Shown in pieces: positions 32,273 through 42,124 of a stretch of DNA of 64,000 nt; the stretch's first letter is position 1; the number at the start of each line of letters is the position of its first letter. Where the stretch lies: contig NZ_CP102950.1 of assembly GCF_024741795.1 (NCBI RefSeq), positions 744,001 through 808,000 on the forward strand, in the 5' to 3' direction. Below the pieces are notes generated by a model. That model had not been told where the DNA came from. It saw only the letters and a program-made list of their open reading frames with translations, and did not search any database. The DNA comes from Arthrobacter sp. CJ23 (GTDB lineage: Bacteria > Actinomycetota > Actinomycetes > Actinomycetales > Micrococcaceae). The position numbers and the translations under genes were made by a program.

Positions 32273-33199
32273 ATGGGCACGGAACCGCACGGCCGGGAAG
32301 ATTCGGCGTGGCTGGACATCAGCACCGAGGCGCGCAACGACAGGACCATTGGCCTGGATCAGCGCAGCACCGTGGAAATCCTGGAAGCACTCAACGACGA
32401 AGACAGCCTGGCTCCGGCCGCAGTCCGCAGGATCCTTCCCCGCATGGCGGAGCTCGTTGACGCGGCGGCCGAATCCGTGCGGAACGGCGGCCGGGTCCAC
32501 TACTTCGGTGCCGGGACCTCGGGACGGCTTGGGGTTCTTGATGCTGCCGAACTGATGCCCACCTTCAACCTTCCCGACGGCGTCGTCATTGCCCACCACG
32601 CAGGCGGAACCGACGCGCTGATCAGGGCAGTGGAAAACATCGAGGACTCCTGGGACGCAGGAACATCGGCAGCCGCCGACGTGCGCCCGGGAGACGTGGT
32701 CATCGGCATCGCAGCCTCGGGCCGCACGCCCTACGTCGGCGGAGCACTCACGGCGGGCCGCGAGCGCGGTGCCGTCACAGCGCTGATTGCCTGCGCATCA
32801 GCACCGAAGCTCGGCCCTCTTGCCGACTTCGTGCTGGCCGCGGACACGGGCCCCGAGGCGCTGGCCGGGTCAACCAGGCTCAAGGCCGGCACGGCGCAGA
32901 AGCTTATGCTCAACGGCTTTTCCACGGCCCTCATGATCAGGCTCGGCAAAACGTGGTCAAACCTCATGGTTTCCATGGTGGCCACCAACGAAAAGCTCCG
33001 GGCCCGCACCGTCAGGATCCTGATGGAGGCCACCGGCGACGCCGAGGAGCGCTGCCGGGAGACACTCGAATCCGCCGGCGGCGAACTGAAGGTTGCCCTC
33101 GCGGTCCTGCTCTCAGGCGCCACCCCGGCCCAGGCGCGCGACGCCGTCGAGGCAGCCGGCGGAAACGTCCGCAACGCAACAGACGCCCTCGCCCGATGA
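32273..33199 (+). CDS. murQ: N-acetylmuramic acid 6-phosphate etherase
   Basis: The 308-residue SIS-domain enzyme shows YFGAGTSGRLGVLDAAELMPTF, the etherase signature, GIAASGRTPYVGGAL, and KAGTAQKLMLNGFSTALMIRLGK. It splits MurNAc-6-P into GlcNAc-6-P and D-lactate. First gene of the operon; earlier ATGs at 32207 and 32234 lie in or before the promoter -10 region. Its stop overlaps the D-lactate dehydrogenase start by ATGA, which links release and oxidation of lactate. Confidence 0.95.
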   Translation: MGTEPHGREDSAWLDISTEARNDRTIGLDQRSTVEILEALNDEDSLAPAAVRRILPRMAELVDAAAESVRNGGRVHYFGAGTSGRLGVLDAAELMPTFNLPDGVVIAHHAGGTDALIRAVENIEDSWDAGTSAAADVRPGDVVIGIAASGRTPYVGGALTAGRERGAVTALIACASAPKLGPLADFVLAADTGPEALAGSTRLKAGTAQKLMLNGFSTALMIRLGKTWSNLMVSMVATNEKLRARTVRILMEATGDAEERCRETLESAGGELKVALAVLLSGATPAQARDAVEAAGGNVRNATDALAR

Positions 33200-36138
33200 C
33201 GCTGAAAACGATGGGCAGGACCCGCCGTCGGGACCGAGAAGCGGCGCACCGGCATCCGGAACTCAGCGGCTTTTCCGGGTACTCCATCCGGGACCTGGAC
33301 CGCCTTGCGCTGGCGCACGACGCCTCCCACTACCTCCTGGCGCCGGAGGCCGTCGTCGCTCCGGTGGACCCTGCCGAGGTGGGGCGGATCATGGCACAGG
33401 CTGCCTCCGCCAAACTGCCCCTGGTCTTCCGGTCCGGCGGGACGTCACTGAGCGGGCAAGCCGTCACGGACGGCCTGCTGGTGGACGTGCGGAAGCACTT
33501 CCGTTCCGTCGAAGTGCTCGACGACGGCGCCCGGGTCCGGGTGGGTCCCGGCGCCACCGTGCGGAGCGTCAACGCGACGCTTGCCCAGCTCGGGCGCAAG
33601 CTTGGCCCCGATCCCGCCAGCGAGGGCGCGTGCACCATTGGCGGCGTGGTTGCCAACAACTCCTCGGGGATGTCCTGCGGCACCGAGTTCAACACGTACC
33701 GCACCCTTGACTCCCTGGTGTTCGTCCTGGCCTCGGGCACGGTGATCGACACCGCCGACCCCGCTGCGGACCGGCACCTGCGCGCCAAGGAACCTGCCCT
33801 GCACGAAGGGCTGCTCAGGTTGCGCCGCAGGGTGACATTCAACCCGGATTCCGTGCGGACACTCGAGCATCAGTTCTCCATGAAGAACACCATGGGCTAC
33901 GGCCTCAACGCCTTCCTCGACTTCGAGTCCCCGGTCAAGATCCTGGAGCACCTCATGGTCGGCTCCGAGGGCACGCTCGGCTTCATTGCGCAGGCCACGT
34001 TCCGCACTGTCGCGTCGCTGCAGCATGCCGCCACCGGCCTGATGATGTTCCCTTCGCTGAATGCGGCCGCCTCCGCCCTGCCGGCGCTGGTCGCCTCGGG
34101 GCTGTCCACGGTGGAACTGATGGACGCCGCATCGCTCAAAGTGGCCCAGCGCCAGGCCGGCACGCCGGCTGCGCTGGCAGGGCTGCACGTCCAGCGCCAT
34201 GCGGCCCTGCTGGTGGAGCACCAGGGCGCCACGGCGGAAGAACTGCAGCACAAGGCGGCGATGAGCCAGGAGCTGTTCGCCTCGCTGGACCTGGCCGCTC
34301 CGTTCGAACTGTCCAGCAACCCCGGCGAACGCGCCGCACTGTGGCACATCCGCAAAGGCCTGTACACCACCGTGGCCGGCAACCGCCCGCCCGGGACGAA
34401 CGCGTTGCTGGAGGACATTGCGGTGCCGGTGCCTGCCTTGGCGGACACCTGCGAGGAACTGCTTGGCCTTTTTGACCGCCACGGCTACCAGGACAGCGTC
34501 ATCTTCGGCCACGCCAAGGACGGCAACATCCACTTCATGCTGACCGAACGGTTCGACGACCCCGCCCAGCTGGACCGCTACGAGGCCTTCACCGAGGACA
34601 TGGTGGACCTGGTCCTTGGCAGGCACGGCACGCTCAAGGCCGAGCACGGAACCGGCCGGATCATGGCGCCGTTCGTCGCACGGCAATACGGCCAGGAGCT
34701 CTACGAGGTCATGGCCGAACTCAAGCGGCTGGTGGACCCGGCAGGGCTGCTGAATCCCGGCGTCGTTCTCTCCGAGAACCCCCGGTCCTACCTGGACCAC
34801 CTGAAGACCGCCCCGGAGGTCGAGGAAGAAGTGGACCGTTGCGTCGAGTGCGGCTACTGCGAGCCGGTGTGCCCCAGCAAGGACCTGACCATGACGCCCC
34901 GGCAGCGGATCGTTATCCGCCGGGAAATCGCCGTCGCCGAACAACGGGGCGACCACGCCCTTGCCGCACGCCTGCGCCAGGACTACGAGTACGACGGTCT
35001 CCAGAGCTGCGCCGCGGACGGTATGTGCCAGAGCGCCTGCCCGGTGCTGATCAACACCGGGGATCTGGTGCGCCGCCTCCGCGCGGAAAACCGCAACTCC
35101 CTAGCGGACAAGGGCTGGACTGCCGCCGCCAACCACTGGGGTGCCGTCACCGCCGTCGGCTCGCTGGGCCTCAGCGCCGCCAAAGCCGCGCCCGCGCCGG
35201 CAGTCAAGGCCATCACCGCCGTGGGACGGCTGCTGCTCGGTGCCGAGAACGTACCGCAGTACGGCGCGGTCCTGCCGAAGGGAGGGCGCAAGCGCACCGC
35301 CGCCGCAGACACCAAGGCCGAAGCCACCGCACCGGAAAGCCGCTCAGCCGAGGCTGTCTACTTCCCCGCGTGCATCGGTGCCATGTTCGGCCCCGCCGAC
35401 GACGGCCGCGGCGGTCCCGGGGAAGGCGTCACCGCCGCGTTCCGGAACCTCGCCCGACGCGCCGGCGTCGAACTGCTTGTTCCCGAAGGCATCGGGGAGC
35501 TCTGCTGCGGGACGCCGTGGAAATCCAAGGGCTTTTCTGCAGGCTTCGACGTCATGAAGGCCAAGGTCCTCCCGGCGCTGTGGGAAGCGAGCGGGCACGG
35601 CAGGCTCCCGATCGTCTGCGACGCGTCCTCCTGCACGGAAGGGCTTGAGACCCTCCGGGACATGGCAGCGGCGCCGGACATGCCTTCGGAATATTCGCAG
35701 CTGAAGTTCACGGACGCAGTCCGGTTCACGCGGGAGCGGCTGCTGCCCGGCCTTGAGGTCACCCGCCACCTGGAATCCCTGGCTCTGCACCCCACTTGCT
35801 CGTCCACCCGGCTGGGCATCAACGGGGACCTCACGGCGATCGCGGACTCACTGGCGGACGACGTCATGGTGCCGCCCAGCTGGGGATGCTGCGCCTACGC
35901 CGGCGACCGGGGTCTCCTGCACCCCGAACTCACAGAAGCCGCCACAGCGGTCCAGGCAGCCGAAGTCAACCAGCGCAAGCACTCTGCCTACGCATCAACC
36001 AACCGGACCTGTGAACTGGGGATGACCCAGGCCACCGGCCATCAGTACCGACACATCCTGGAACTCCTGGACGAGGCGACGCAGCGTCGTGCAGGGTCCC
36101 CGACCATCCCCAACAACAACCCTGAGGACCAACAATGA
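33196..36138 (+). CDS. FAD-binding and Fe-S D-lactate dehydrogenase (Dld-II type)
   Basis: This is a 980-residue fusion. The N-terminal half is an FAD_binding_4 domain (LVFRSGGTSLSGQAVTDGLLVDV; GPDPASEGACTIGGVVANNSSG). The C-terminal half has two 4Fe-4S motifs (CVECGYCEPVCPS; CAADGMCQSACPV) and a cysteine-rich CCG region (CCGTPWKSKG; WGCCAYAGDRG). This layout is that of membrane-associated quinone-linked D-lactate dehydrogenases; a 2-hydroxyglutarate or glycolate oxidase is the alternative. Its overlap with murQ argues that the substrate is MurQ-derived D-lactate. Confidence 0.88.
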   Translation: MTLKTMGRTRRRDREAAHRHPELSGFSGYSIRDLDRLALAHDASHYLLAPEAVVAPVDPAEVGRIMAQAASAKLPLVFRSGGTSLSGQAVTDGLLVDVRKHFRSVEVLDDGARVRVGPGATVRSVNATLAQLGRKLGPDPASEGACTIGGVVANNSSGMSCGTEFNTYRTLDSLVFVLASGTVIDTADPAADRHLRAKEPALHEGLLRLRRRVTFNPDSVRTLEHQFSMKNTMGYGLNAFLDFESPVKILEHLMVGSEGTLGFIAQATFRTVASLQHAATGLMMFPSLNAAASALPALVASGLSTVELMDAASLKVAQRQAGTPAALAGLHVQRHAALLVEHQGATAEELQHKAAMSQELFASLDLAAPFELSSNPGERAALWHIRKGLYTTVAGNRPPGTNALLEDIAVPVPALADTCEELLGLFDRHGYQDSVIFGHAKDGNIHFMLTERFDDPAQLDRYEAFTEDMVDLVLGRHGTLKAEHGTGRIMAPFVARQYGQELYEVMAELKRLVDPAGLLNPGVVLSENPRSYLDHLKTAPEVEEEVDRCVECGYCEPVCPSKDLTMTPRQRIVIRREIAVAEQRGDHALAARLRQDYEYDGLQSCAADGMCQSACPVLINTGDLVRRLRAENRNSLADKGWTAAANHWGAVTAVGSLGLSAAKAAPAPAVKAITAVGRLLLGAENVPQYGAVLPKGGRKRTAAADTKAEATAPESRSAEAVYFPACIGAMFGPADDGRGGPGEGVTAAFRNLARRAGVELLVPEGIGELCCGTPWKSKGFSAGFDVMKAKVLPALWEASGHGRLPIVCDASSCTEGLETLRDMAAAPDMPSEYSQLKFTDAVRFTRERLLPGLEVTRHLESLALHPTCSSTRLGINGDLTAIADSLADDVMVPPSWGCCAYAGDRGLLHPELTEAATAVQAAEVNQRKHSAYASTNRTCELGMTQATGHQYRHILELLDEATQRRAGSPTIPNNNPEDQQ

Positions 36139-37457
36139 GCACTCCCACCCTCGTCCAGCAACCACCCGCCAAGCAGGCCCGCCGCGCCCTTGTGGCGGGA
36201 TCGGTGGGCAACTTCATCGAATGGTACGAATTCGGCATCTACGGTTCGTTCGCCACCATCATCTCCGCCAACTTCTTCACCACCGCCGGGGCCTCCGACT
36301 TCGAGGCGCTCATCAAGACCTACGCCTCGTTCGCGATTGCGTTCTTCTTCCGTCCGGTGGGAGCCTGGATCTTCGGCCGGATCGGTGACCGGATCGGCCG
36401 CCGCCCCACCTTGATCATCGTCCTGCTGCTGATGACAGGGGCCACCGCCCTCATCGGCGTGATCCCGAACTACGCAACCTTGGGCATCATGGCACCCATC
36501 CTGCTGACGCTCGTCCGGATCCTCCAAGGTCTGTCCGCCGGCGGTGAGTTCGGCGGAGCAGTCTCCCTCATGACCGAATTCGCACCCACCGGGAAGCGCG
36601 GCCTGTACGGTGCCTGGCAGTCCTTCACCGTGGCCCTGGGCCTCCTGGCCGGCGCCGGCGTGGCCGCACTCCTGTCCTCCTCGATGACCGCGAAGGACCT
36701 GGGCGACTGGGGCTGGCGTATCCCGTTCCTGCTGGCGCTGCCCCTCGGGCTCGTGGCCCTGTACCTGCGGCTGAAGCTCGAGGAGACGCCCAACTTCCAG
36801 CGCACCGTGGCGGCCGAGAAGGCCCACACCCCCGGCGTCGTGGTGGTGCACCCCAGCAAGGCCGAAACCGCCAAGGCGATCCTGCTGGGGATCGGCCGCC
36901 TCATGGGCTGGTCCGCAGCGGGCTACACGTTCCTCGTGGTGCTTCCCTCCTACCTGCAGACGAGCCTCCATGCGACCTTCCAGGCTGCCCTGATTGCCAC
37001 GGTGCTCGCCAACGCCGGCTTTGCCGCGTCGATCATTCCCAGCGGCATCCTCAGCGACCGTTGGGGGCGCCGGCCCGTGATGCTGGCAGGCGCCATCCTC
37101 ATCGCCGTCCTGGCTCTGCCGCTGCTGAAGATCCTGCAGGATCCGGCCAGTTCGCCATGGCTCATGGGAGCAGGCGTCTTCCTCGCCGGTGCCATCGTGG
37201 GCATGCTGGCCGGCCCCGGCCCCGCCATGCTGTCCGAGATGTTCCCCACCACGGTCCGCTACACCGGCCTCGGACTGGCGTACTCGCTGTCCAATGCCGT
37301 GTTCTCCGGATCCGCCGGGCTCATCATCACCGGGCTCATCGCCGCAACGGGCAACAAGGACATTCCGGCCTACTACGTGATGGCCACCTGCTTCGTCAGC
37401 GTCTTCGCGCTCGCCACGCTGCGCGGCGCTGCCCACAAGAACGCCCTCCGCGACTAA
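36135..37457 (+). CDS. MHS-family MFS transporter
   Basis: The 440-residue, 12-TM symporter of the metabolite:H+ type (ProP/KgtP/ShiA group) has GSVGNFIEWYEFGIYGSFA in TM1, GRIGDRIGRRPTLI in loop 2-3, and RILQGLSAGGEFGGAVSLM. It starts on an ATGA overlap with the dehydrogenase stop. Operon position between MurNAc enzymes suggests uptake of MurNAc, anhydroMurNAc, a muropeptide fragment or lactate. The family usually carries carboxylates, and both MurNAc and lactate are carboxylates. Confidence 0.88.
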   Translation: MSTPTLVQQPPAKQARRALVAGSVGNFIEWYEFGIYGSFATIISANFFTTAGASDFEALIKTYASFAIAFFFRPVGAWIFGRIGDRIGRRPTLIIVLLLMTGATALIGVIPNYATLGIMAPILLTLVRILQGLSAGGEFGGAVSLMTEFAPTGKRGLYGAWQSFTVALGLLAGAGVAALLSSSMTAKDLGDWGWRIPFLLALPLGLVALYLRLKLEETPNFQRTVAAEKAHTPGVVVVHPSKAETAKAILLGIGRLMGWSAAGYTFLVVLPSYLQTSLHATFQAALIATVLANAGFAASIIPSGILSDRWGRRPVMLAGAILIAVLALPLLKILQDPASSPWLMGAGVFLAGAIVGMLAGPGPAMLSEMFPTTVRYTGLGLAYSLSNAVFSGSAGLIITGLIAATGNKDIPAYYVMATCFVSVFALATLRGAAHKNALRD

Positions 37458-37484
37458 CTGAACAGAAGAATAGGGAGTAGTGCC

Positions 37485-38651
37485 ATGCGTATCATCGGCA
37501 TGATGTCCGGAACGTCCTACGATGCGATCGACGCAGCCGCCGTCGACATCGCCAGGGACGGAGATGCCTTGGTGCTTACACCCTTGGGGATGGTGAGCGA
37601 GGCCTATCCGGGGGAGTTGCGGGCGGCATTGGCGGCGCAGATGCCGCCCGCAACAACGTCCATGGAGCAGGTCTGTCGCCTCGACACCGGCATCGGCCAG
37701 GCCTTCGCCCGGCTCGCGGTCCGGGCCAACAACGAGTTGTGCGACGGAACGGCCGAGCTGGTGGCCTCACACGGCCAGACCATGTTCCACTGGGTGGAAT
37801 CAGGCAGGGTCCACGGAACCCTCCAGATCGGTGAGCCCGCCTGGATTGCCGAGGCAACCGGCTGTGCCGTTGTCTCCAACTTCCGCTCACGCGACGTTGC
37901 CGCCGGCGGACAGGGCGCACCCCTCGTAAGCCTGTTCGACGCGATGTGGCTGCGCGGCCTGCCCGGGACGCCGGTGGCCCTGAACCTGGGCGGGATCGCC
38001 AACATCACGGTGGCCTCCGACGAACCGACGGCCTTCGACACGGGGCCGGCCAACGCACTCATCGATGCCGCCGTGACATACATGACCTCAGGTGCCCAGC
38101 GCTATGACCACAATGGCGAACTCGGTGCCCGCGGCACGGTCAACCACAGGCTTTTGGGGCAGCTGCTCGCGGAGCCCTACTATTCCTTGCCTGCGCCGAA
38201 GAGCACAGGGAAGGAATTGTTCCACCTGCCCTATCTCACGGCTGCAATGACGGCCACCGGCACGCAGGGCCTGGCACTCGAGGACGTCGTAGCAACGCTC
38301 GTGAGGCTGACCACACGCACTGTTGCGGCAGCTGTCGCATCGGCGCAGGGCAGCTCGGTGATCGCCTCCGGCGGAGGCACGCAGAACCCCACGCTCATGC
38401 GGGCCCTCGACGAGGAACTGGGCGACGTGGAGCTGCTGACCTCGGATGCCCTGGGGCTGCCGTCCTCCAGCAAGGAGGCCTTGGCTTTCGCTGTGCTGGG
38501 ATACCTCACCGCGAACGGATTCCCGGGCACCCTGCCCGGCTGCACCGGGGCACGGCACGCAAGCGTGCTCGGCTCCATCACCCCCGGACTGAACGGCCTG
38601 CCGTCCGCGGTCCCCGCGGCGACGCCGCCGAGGAGCCTGCGCTTCGCCTGA
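37485..38651 (+). CDS. anmK: Anhydro-N-acetylmuramic acid kinase
   Basis: The 388-residue kinase has GMMSGTSYDAIDAAAVDI (normally GTSLDGID), VASHGQTMFHW, and ALNLGGIANITV. It opens the 1,6-anhydro ring and phosphorylates it to MurNAc-6-P, the substrate of MurQ. It is the last gene of the operon, 27 bases after the transporter, with a GGGAG ribosome binding site. Confidence 0.94.
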   Translation: MRIIGMMSGTSYDAIDAAAVDIARDGDALVLTPLGMVSEAYPGELRAALAAQMPPATTSMEQVCRLDTGIGQAFARLAVRANNELCDGTAELVASHGQTMFHWVESGRVHGTLQIGEPAWIAEATGCAVVSNFRSRDVAAGGQGAPLVSLFDAMWLRGLPGTPVALNLGGIANITVASDEPTAFDTGPANALIDAAVTYMTSGAQRYDHNGELGARGTVNHRLLGQLLAEPYYSLPAPKSTGKELFHLPYLTAAMTATGTQGLALEDVVATLVRLTTRTVAAAVASAQGSSVIASGGGTQNPTLMRALDEELGDVELLTSDALGLPSSSKEALAFAVLGYLTANGFPGTLPGCTGARHASVLGSITPGLNGLPSAVPAATPPRSLRFA

Positions 38652-38657
38652 GGTGCA

Positions 38658-38681
38658 GCCGGCCGCTACCGGGTGGCCGGC
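38658..38681. terminator. Hairpin between convergent anmK and tetR-type gene
   Basis: GCCGGCC (38658-38664) pairs with GGCCGGC (38675-38681), followed by CGCTGTTTG. It lies between the two stop codons and may serve both directions. Confidence 0.55.
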
Positions 38682-38700
38682 CGCTGTTTGAGGCCCACCC

Positions 38701-39357
38701 CTATTTGAGGACGTAGCCGCGCATGATGGTCATGATCGCGGCGATGCTCTGCTCCCGCGTGCGCTCGGGGTTGTACGTCTGCCGGTCCAGGCCCACCACA
38801 AAGATGGCACCCAGGGTGGCCGCTTCCAGGCTGCCCCGGGCGATCGAGCGGTCCACGGGGTAGCGGTCCGCTACGGCGTCGATGGCCCCGCGGATCACGG
38901 CCAGCAGCTCCTCGCGGAGTTCGGCGAAGACCTTGCCCCATTCGCTCGGCGTGCGCCAGTTCTCGCTGACCCAGAGCCGGGCGAAGGAGGGGTAGTCGTC
39001 CATGAAGTCCATGGCCTGGCCCACCATGCCCTCCATGGCCCCAAGGGGATCGCTGGCCTGGCCCTCGATGGCCTGGAGCCTGCCCAGCATGATGTCCACG
39101 CCGTGGCGCAGGAGTTGGGCGATCAGATCGGACTTGCTGCCGAAGTTGTAGTACACCGTGCCCTTGGACACCCCGGCCGCGGCGGCGATTTCGTCCACCG
39201 TGACCCCGGCCGCCCCGCGCTCGCCGATCAGTTCCATGGACGCCTCGAAGAGCCGCTGCTTGGTGGCGTTGGTGCGGGACGGGCGGAGCTTCTTTTCGGC
39301 GGGCGCCTCAGGCGCCCCGGCAGCCCCGGCCGCCGCTCCGGAGTCCTGGGTGCTCAT
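38701..39357 (-). CDS. TetR-family transcriptional regulator
   Basis: The 218-residue protein has an Ala/Pro-rich leader and then a TetR HTH (ATKQRLFEASMELIGERGAAGVTVDEIAAAAGVSKGTVYYNFGSKSDLIAQLL). ATG at 39357 overlaps the stop of the YhgE/Pip gene by ATGA. It is the last gene of its operon, and the perfect palindrome 42125-42140 in front of the operon is its probable site, giving autoregulation. Confidence 0.9.
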   Translation of the reverse strand: MSTQDSGAAAGAAGAPEAPAEKKLRPSRTNATKQRLFEASMELIGERGAAGVTVDEIAAAAGVSKGTVYYNFGSKSDLIAQLLRHGVDIMLGRLQAIEGQASDPLGAMEGMVGQAMDFMDDYPSFARLWVSENWRTPSEWGKVFAELREELLAVIRGAIDAVADRYPVDRSIARGSLEAATLGAIFVVGLDRQTYNPERTREQSIAAIMTIMRGYVLK

Positions 39358-41390
39358 ACTGCGATCTCCGGCTTCAGGGTCTTGAGGGTCCACGTCTTGT
39401 GCTTGCGGACCGCCAGGGTGGACAGTCCCATTCCCAGCACAGTGTAGCCAACAAGGCTCAGCACGGTGGGCCAGATCATGGACAGCTCCGCGCCGTAGAT
39501 CAGGTGCCGCATGCCCGTCACCACGTAGCCCATCGGCAGCGCCTCGTGCACCACGTGCAGCGGCATCGGGGTGGTCTGCCAGGGGAAGGTGCCGCCGGAG
39601 GAGACCAGCTGCAGGACCATGAGGACCAGCACCACGAACTTTCCAGGAGTCCCCATCAGCGCCACGATGCCCTGGATGATCGCGGTGAACGCCATGACGG
39701 CCGCCAGCATGAACAGCCACATGAGGACCGGGTGGGCGGGGTTCAGGCCGAGCCCGAGGTTTACCACCAGGGTCAGGATGCTGGCCTGAAGCACCGAGAC
39801 CACGAAGAACGGCAGCCAGCCGCCGACGGCGATTTTCCAGGCGGGGGCGTTTGAGGCCAGGGCCCGCTGGGTGATGGGCCGCATGGCCTGGACCAGCATG
39901 AACACGCCGATCCACAGGGACAGCGTCAGGAAGAACGGGGCCAGCCCGGCACCGTAGGAGCCGGCCTTGGCCTGCGAGACGTTGCTGACGGCCACGGGGT
40001 CGGCGATCACCTTGGAGACGTTGCTCTTCTGGGAATCGTCCGGGTTAGGGATCTGGCCGGCGCCCTTGGCCAGCTCGTCGGCCAGGGTGTGGGCGCCCTC
40101 GGAGGCGGTGACGGCGCCGCTGGCGAGCTGCCCGGCGCCGTCGTCGAGCGTGGCGGCGCCCTCCGCGAGCGCCACCGCGCCGTCGAGCGCCTTCTGCTGG
40201 CCGGCGGCAAGGGTGGAAGCGCCGGAGCTGAGCTGGTCCGCGCCGGCCGAGGCCTGCGCGATCGCGTCCGTCAGTGCGGGCGTGGCCCCGGCAAGCTTGG
40301 CGGCGCCGGCGCTGACGGCGGCCGAGCCGTCCGAGAGCTGCTGGATCTTGGCGGCGTCGCCGGCGATTTTGGCTTTGGCATCCGCGACGGGGCCGGACGC
40401 CGCGGCGGCGTCGAAGTCCGCCAGGACCTTGTCCGCCTGCTCCCGGCTCAGCACCCCGGCGGCGACGAGCCGGGCGTTGGAGGCCAGCACGCGGTCCCGG
40501 AGGCCGGCGTCGAGCGTGTCCAGCTGCCCGACGACGTCTTGGACTTTCGTGTTCAGTTCGGCGTTTCCGGCGGCCACCTGGGCGGCGCCGTCGGCGAGCT
40601 TCCGCGAATCGGCGGGCAGGGTGGCTGTCTTGTTCTTCAGTTCGCTGAGCCCGGCGCTGAGCTTCCCGGCGCCGTCGTTGAGCTGGTTCGCGCCGTCGCG
40701 CAGCTGGGTCTGGCCGGCCACGAGTTCGCCGGTCCCGGTGCGGAGCTGGGTGGTGCCGTCGTGCAGGGTGGCGGCGCCGTCGCTGAGCTTGCCGATGCCG
40801 TCGGCCAGCTGGGCGGCTCCGTCGGCGGCCTTCACGATGGAGGTGTGGATGGTGCCGAAGCCGGTGAGGAGCTGGTTGGCGGTTTCCTCGCCCACTTCCT
40901 TGGCCACGGTGGAGTGGACCGCGGTGGTGAGCTTGTCCACGATGGTGCTCAGGAGGTAATTGTTGGCGTCGTTGGTGGTGACGTTAAGCATGGCCTGGTT
41001 GGCGGCGTCGAAGCTGCCGGGCGAGACCAGGTTCGCGGAGAAGTCCTTGGGGATCTTCAGGGCGAACGCGTAGGTGCCGGACTCCACGCCGGCATCCGCT
41101 TCCTCCGCCGTGGACACGGTCTTCCAGTTGAAGACGTGGCCCTCCACCAGCGAGTCGGCCACCTTCCGGCCGGCCTGCAGTTCGGTTCCGTCCGAGGCCT
41201 GCGCCCCGGTGTCCTCGACCACCAGCGCTGCGTCGATCTGGTTCAGGTTCCCGTACGGGTCCCAGTTCGCGTAGAGGTACACGGCGCCGTAGATCAACGG
41301 CACCATGGTCAGGGCGAGGATGGTCAGCTTGGGCAGGAGCCCGCCGGTCATGCGCTTGAGCTCGGAGCGGGCCAGCCGCAGAACAGTCAC
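39354..41390 (-). CDS. YhgE/Pip-family membrane protein
   Basis: The 678-residue protein has one N-terminal membrane helix (LTILALTMVPLIYGAVYLYANWDPYG, the YhgE N-terminal signature). A large extracytoplasmic part contains many 7-residue-register repeats of the type LSDGAATLHDGTTQL, an Ala-rich coil, and five to six C-terminal membrane helices of ABC2 type. GTG at 41390 gives a 4-base overlap with the ATPase stop. Relatives include Lactococcus Pip (phage infection protein) and exporters coupled to type VII substrates. The substrate is unknown. Confidence 0.88.
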   Translation of the reverse strand: MTVLRLARSELKRMTGGLLPKLTILALTMVPLIYGAVYLYANWDPYGNLNQIDAALVVEDTGAQASDGTELQAGRKVADSLVEGHVFNWKTVSTAEEADAGVESGTYAFALKIPKDFSANLVSPGSFDAANQAMLNVTTNDANNYLLSTIVDKLTTAVHSTVAKEVGEETANQLLTGFGTIHTSIVKAADGAAQLADGIGKLSDGAATLHDGTTQLRTGTGELVAGQTQLRDGANQLNDGAGKLSAGLSELKNKTATLPADSRKLADGAAQVAAGNAELNTKVQDVVGQLDTLDAGLRDRVLASNARLVAAGVLSREQADKVLADFDAAAASGPVADAKAKIAGDAAKIQQLSDGSAAVSAGAAKLAGATPALTDAIAQASAGADQLSSGASTLAAGQQKALDGAVALAEGAATLDDGAGQLASGAVTASEGAHTLADELAKGAGQIPNPDDSQKSNVSKVIADPVAVSNVSQAKAGSYGAGLAPFFLTLSLWIGVFMLVQAMRPITQRALASNAPAWKIAVGGWLPFFVVSVLQASILTLVVNLGLGLNPAHPVLMWLFMLAAVMAFTAIIQGIVALMGTPGKFVVLVLMVLQLVSSGGTFPWQTTPMPLHVVHEALPMGYVVTGMRHLIYGAELSMIWPTVLSLVGYTVLGMGLSTLAVRKHKTWTLKTLKPEIAV

Positions 41391-42079
41391 TTTGCGGTCC
41401 TTTGCAGGGAAGGTGTTGCTTGGTGTGTGGCCGGTTTTGGCCGGTGGACGGACGGCGAAACGGAGTTGCCGATCACCGCGGCGGCGCCCGTCCAGGTGTC
41501 CGGGAGGGCGGAGACGACGGCGACGACGGCGAGCGGCCGCCCGGCGTCGGACGCCAACTGCTCGAGGCGGGGGAGCCACGCGCCGGGGTCCGCGCTGTGC
41601 CGGTCCGGGGAGTCGAGCACCAGGAGGTCCGTGGCGGGGTCGGCCAAGGCGAGCGCGGTGAGGAGTTCGATGCGGCGGCCTGCCGGAAGCTGTTCGATCC
41701 ACAGCCCCGCGATGTCCTCGAAGCTGTTGACCTTGAGCCACGGCTTGCTGAGGAGGGCCCCGCGGTACCGGCGGGGGATGAGGGCGAGGTCCTCGGTGAC
41801 GAGGTCGCGGACGCTGAGGTGCTGTTCGGGCTCGTTGACGCCGGGGGAGTCCACCAGGGCGCTGGCGCTCCGGACCTTCTTGGTTTTGGCGTTGTTGTCC
41901 CAGCTCAGGAGGCCGCTGCCGGGCTTCATGCGGCCGCTGAGGGCGAGCGCCAATGCGGTCCGCTGCTCCTGCCCGTCCCCGGCCACGAGGAGGAGCTCGC
42001 CGCGGCGTGCCTGCAGCGAGGTGGCCGGCAGGAGGTCATCCCGGCGGCCGTTGATCTGGAGTTGCTGTACGGACAGCAC
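41387..42079 (-). CDS. Degenerate ABC-type ATPase-like protein
   Basis: The 230-residue protein has ABC ATPase layout but altered motifs. The P-loop position reads GDGQEQRTAL, with no Gly-x-Gly-Lys-Ser/Thr. The signature LSGGQ position reads LPAGRR. The Walker B region is DLLVLDSPD with Asp instead of the catalytic Glu. It may bind no nucleotide, or bind weakly. The GTG start has AAAGG upstream. Overlap with the YhgE/Pip start shows they are made together, so it is probably a cytoplasmic partner of that membrane protein. Confidence 0.75.
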   Translation of the reverse strand: MLSVQQLQINGRRDDLLPATSLQARRGELLLVAGDGQEQRTALALALSGRMKPGSGLLSWDNNAKTKKVRSASALVDSPGVNEPEQHLSVRDLVTEDLALIPRRYRGALLSKPWLKVNSFEDIAGLWIEQLPAGRRIELLTALALADPATDLLVLDSPDRHSADPGAWLPRLEQLASDAGRPLAVVAVVSALPDTWTGAAAVIGNSVSPSVHRPKPATHQATPSLQRTAK

Positions 42080-42124
42080 AATGGGACCTTTCGCAGAACT
42101 GAGTGTCTCCTATCAGTCTAACTA

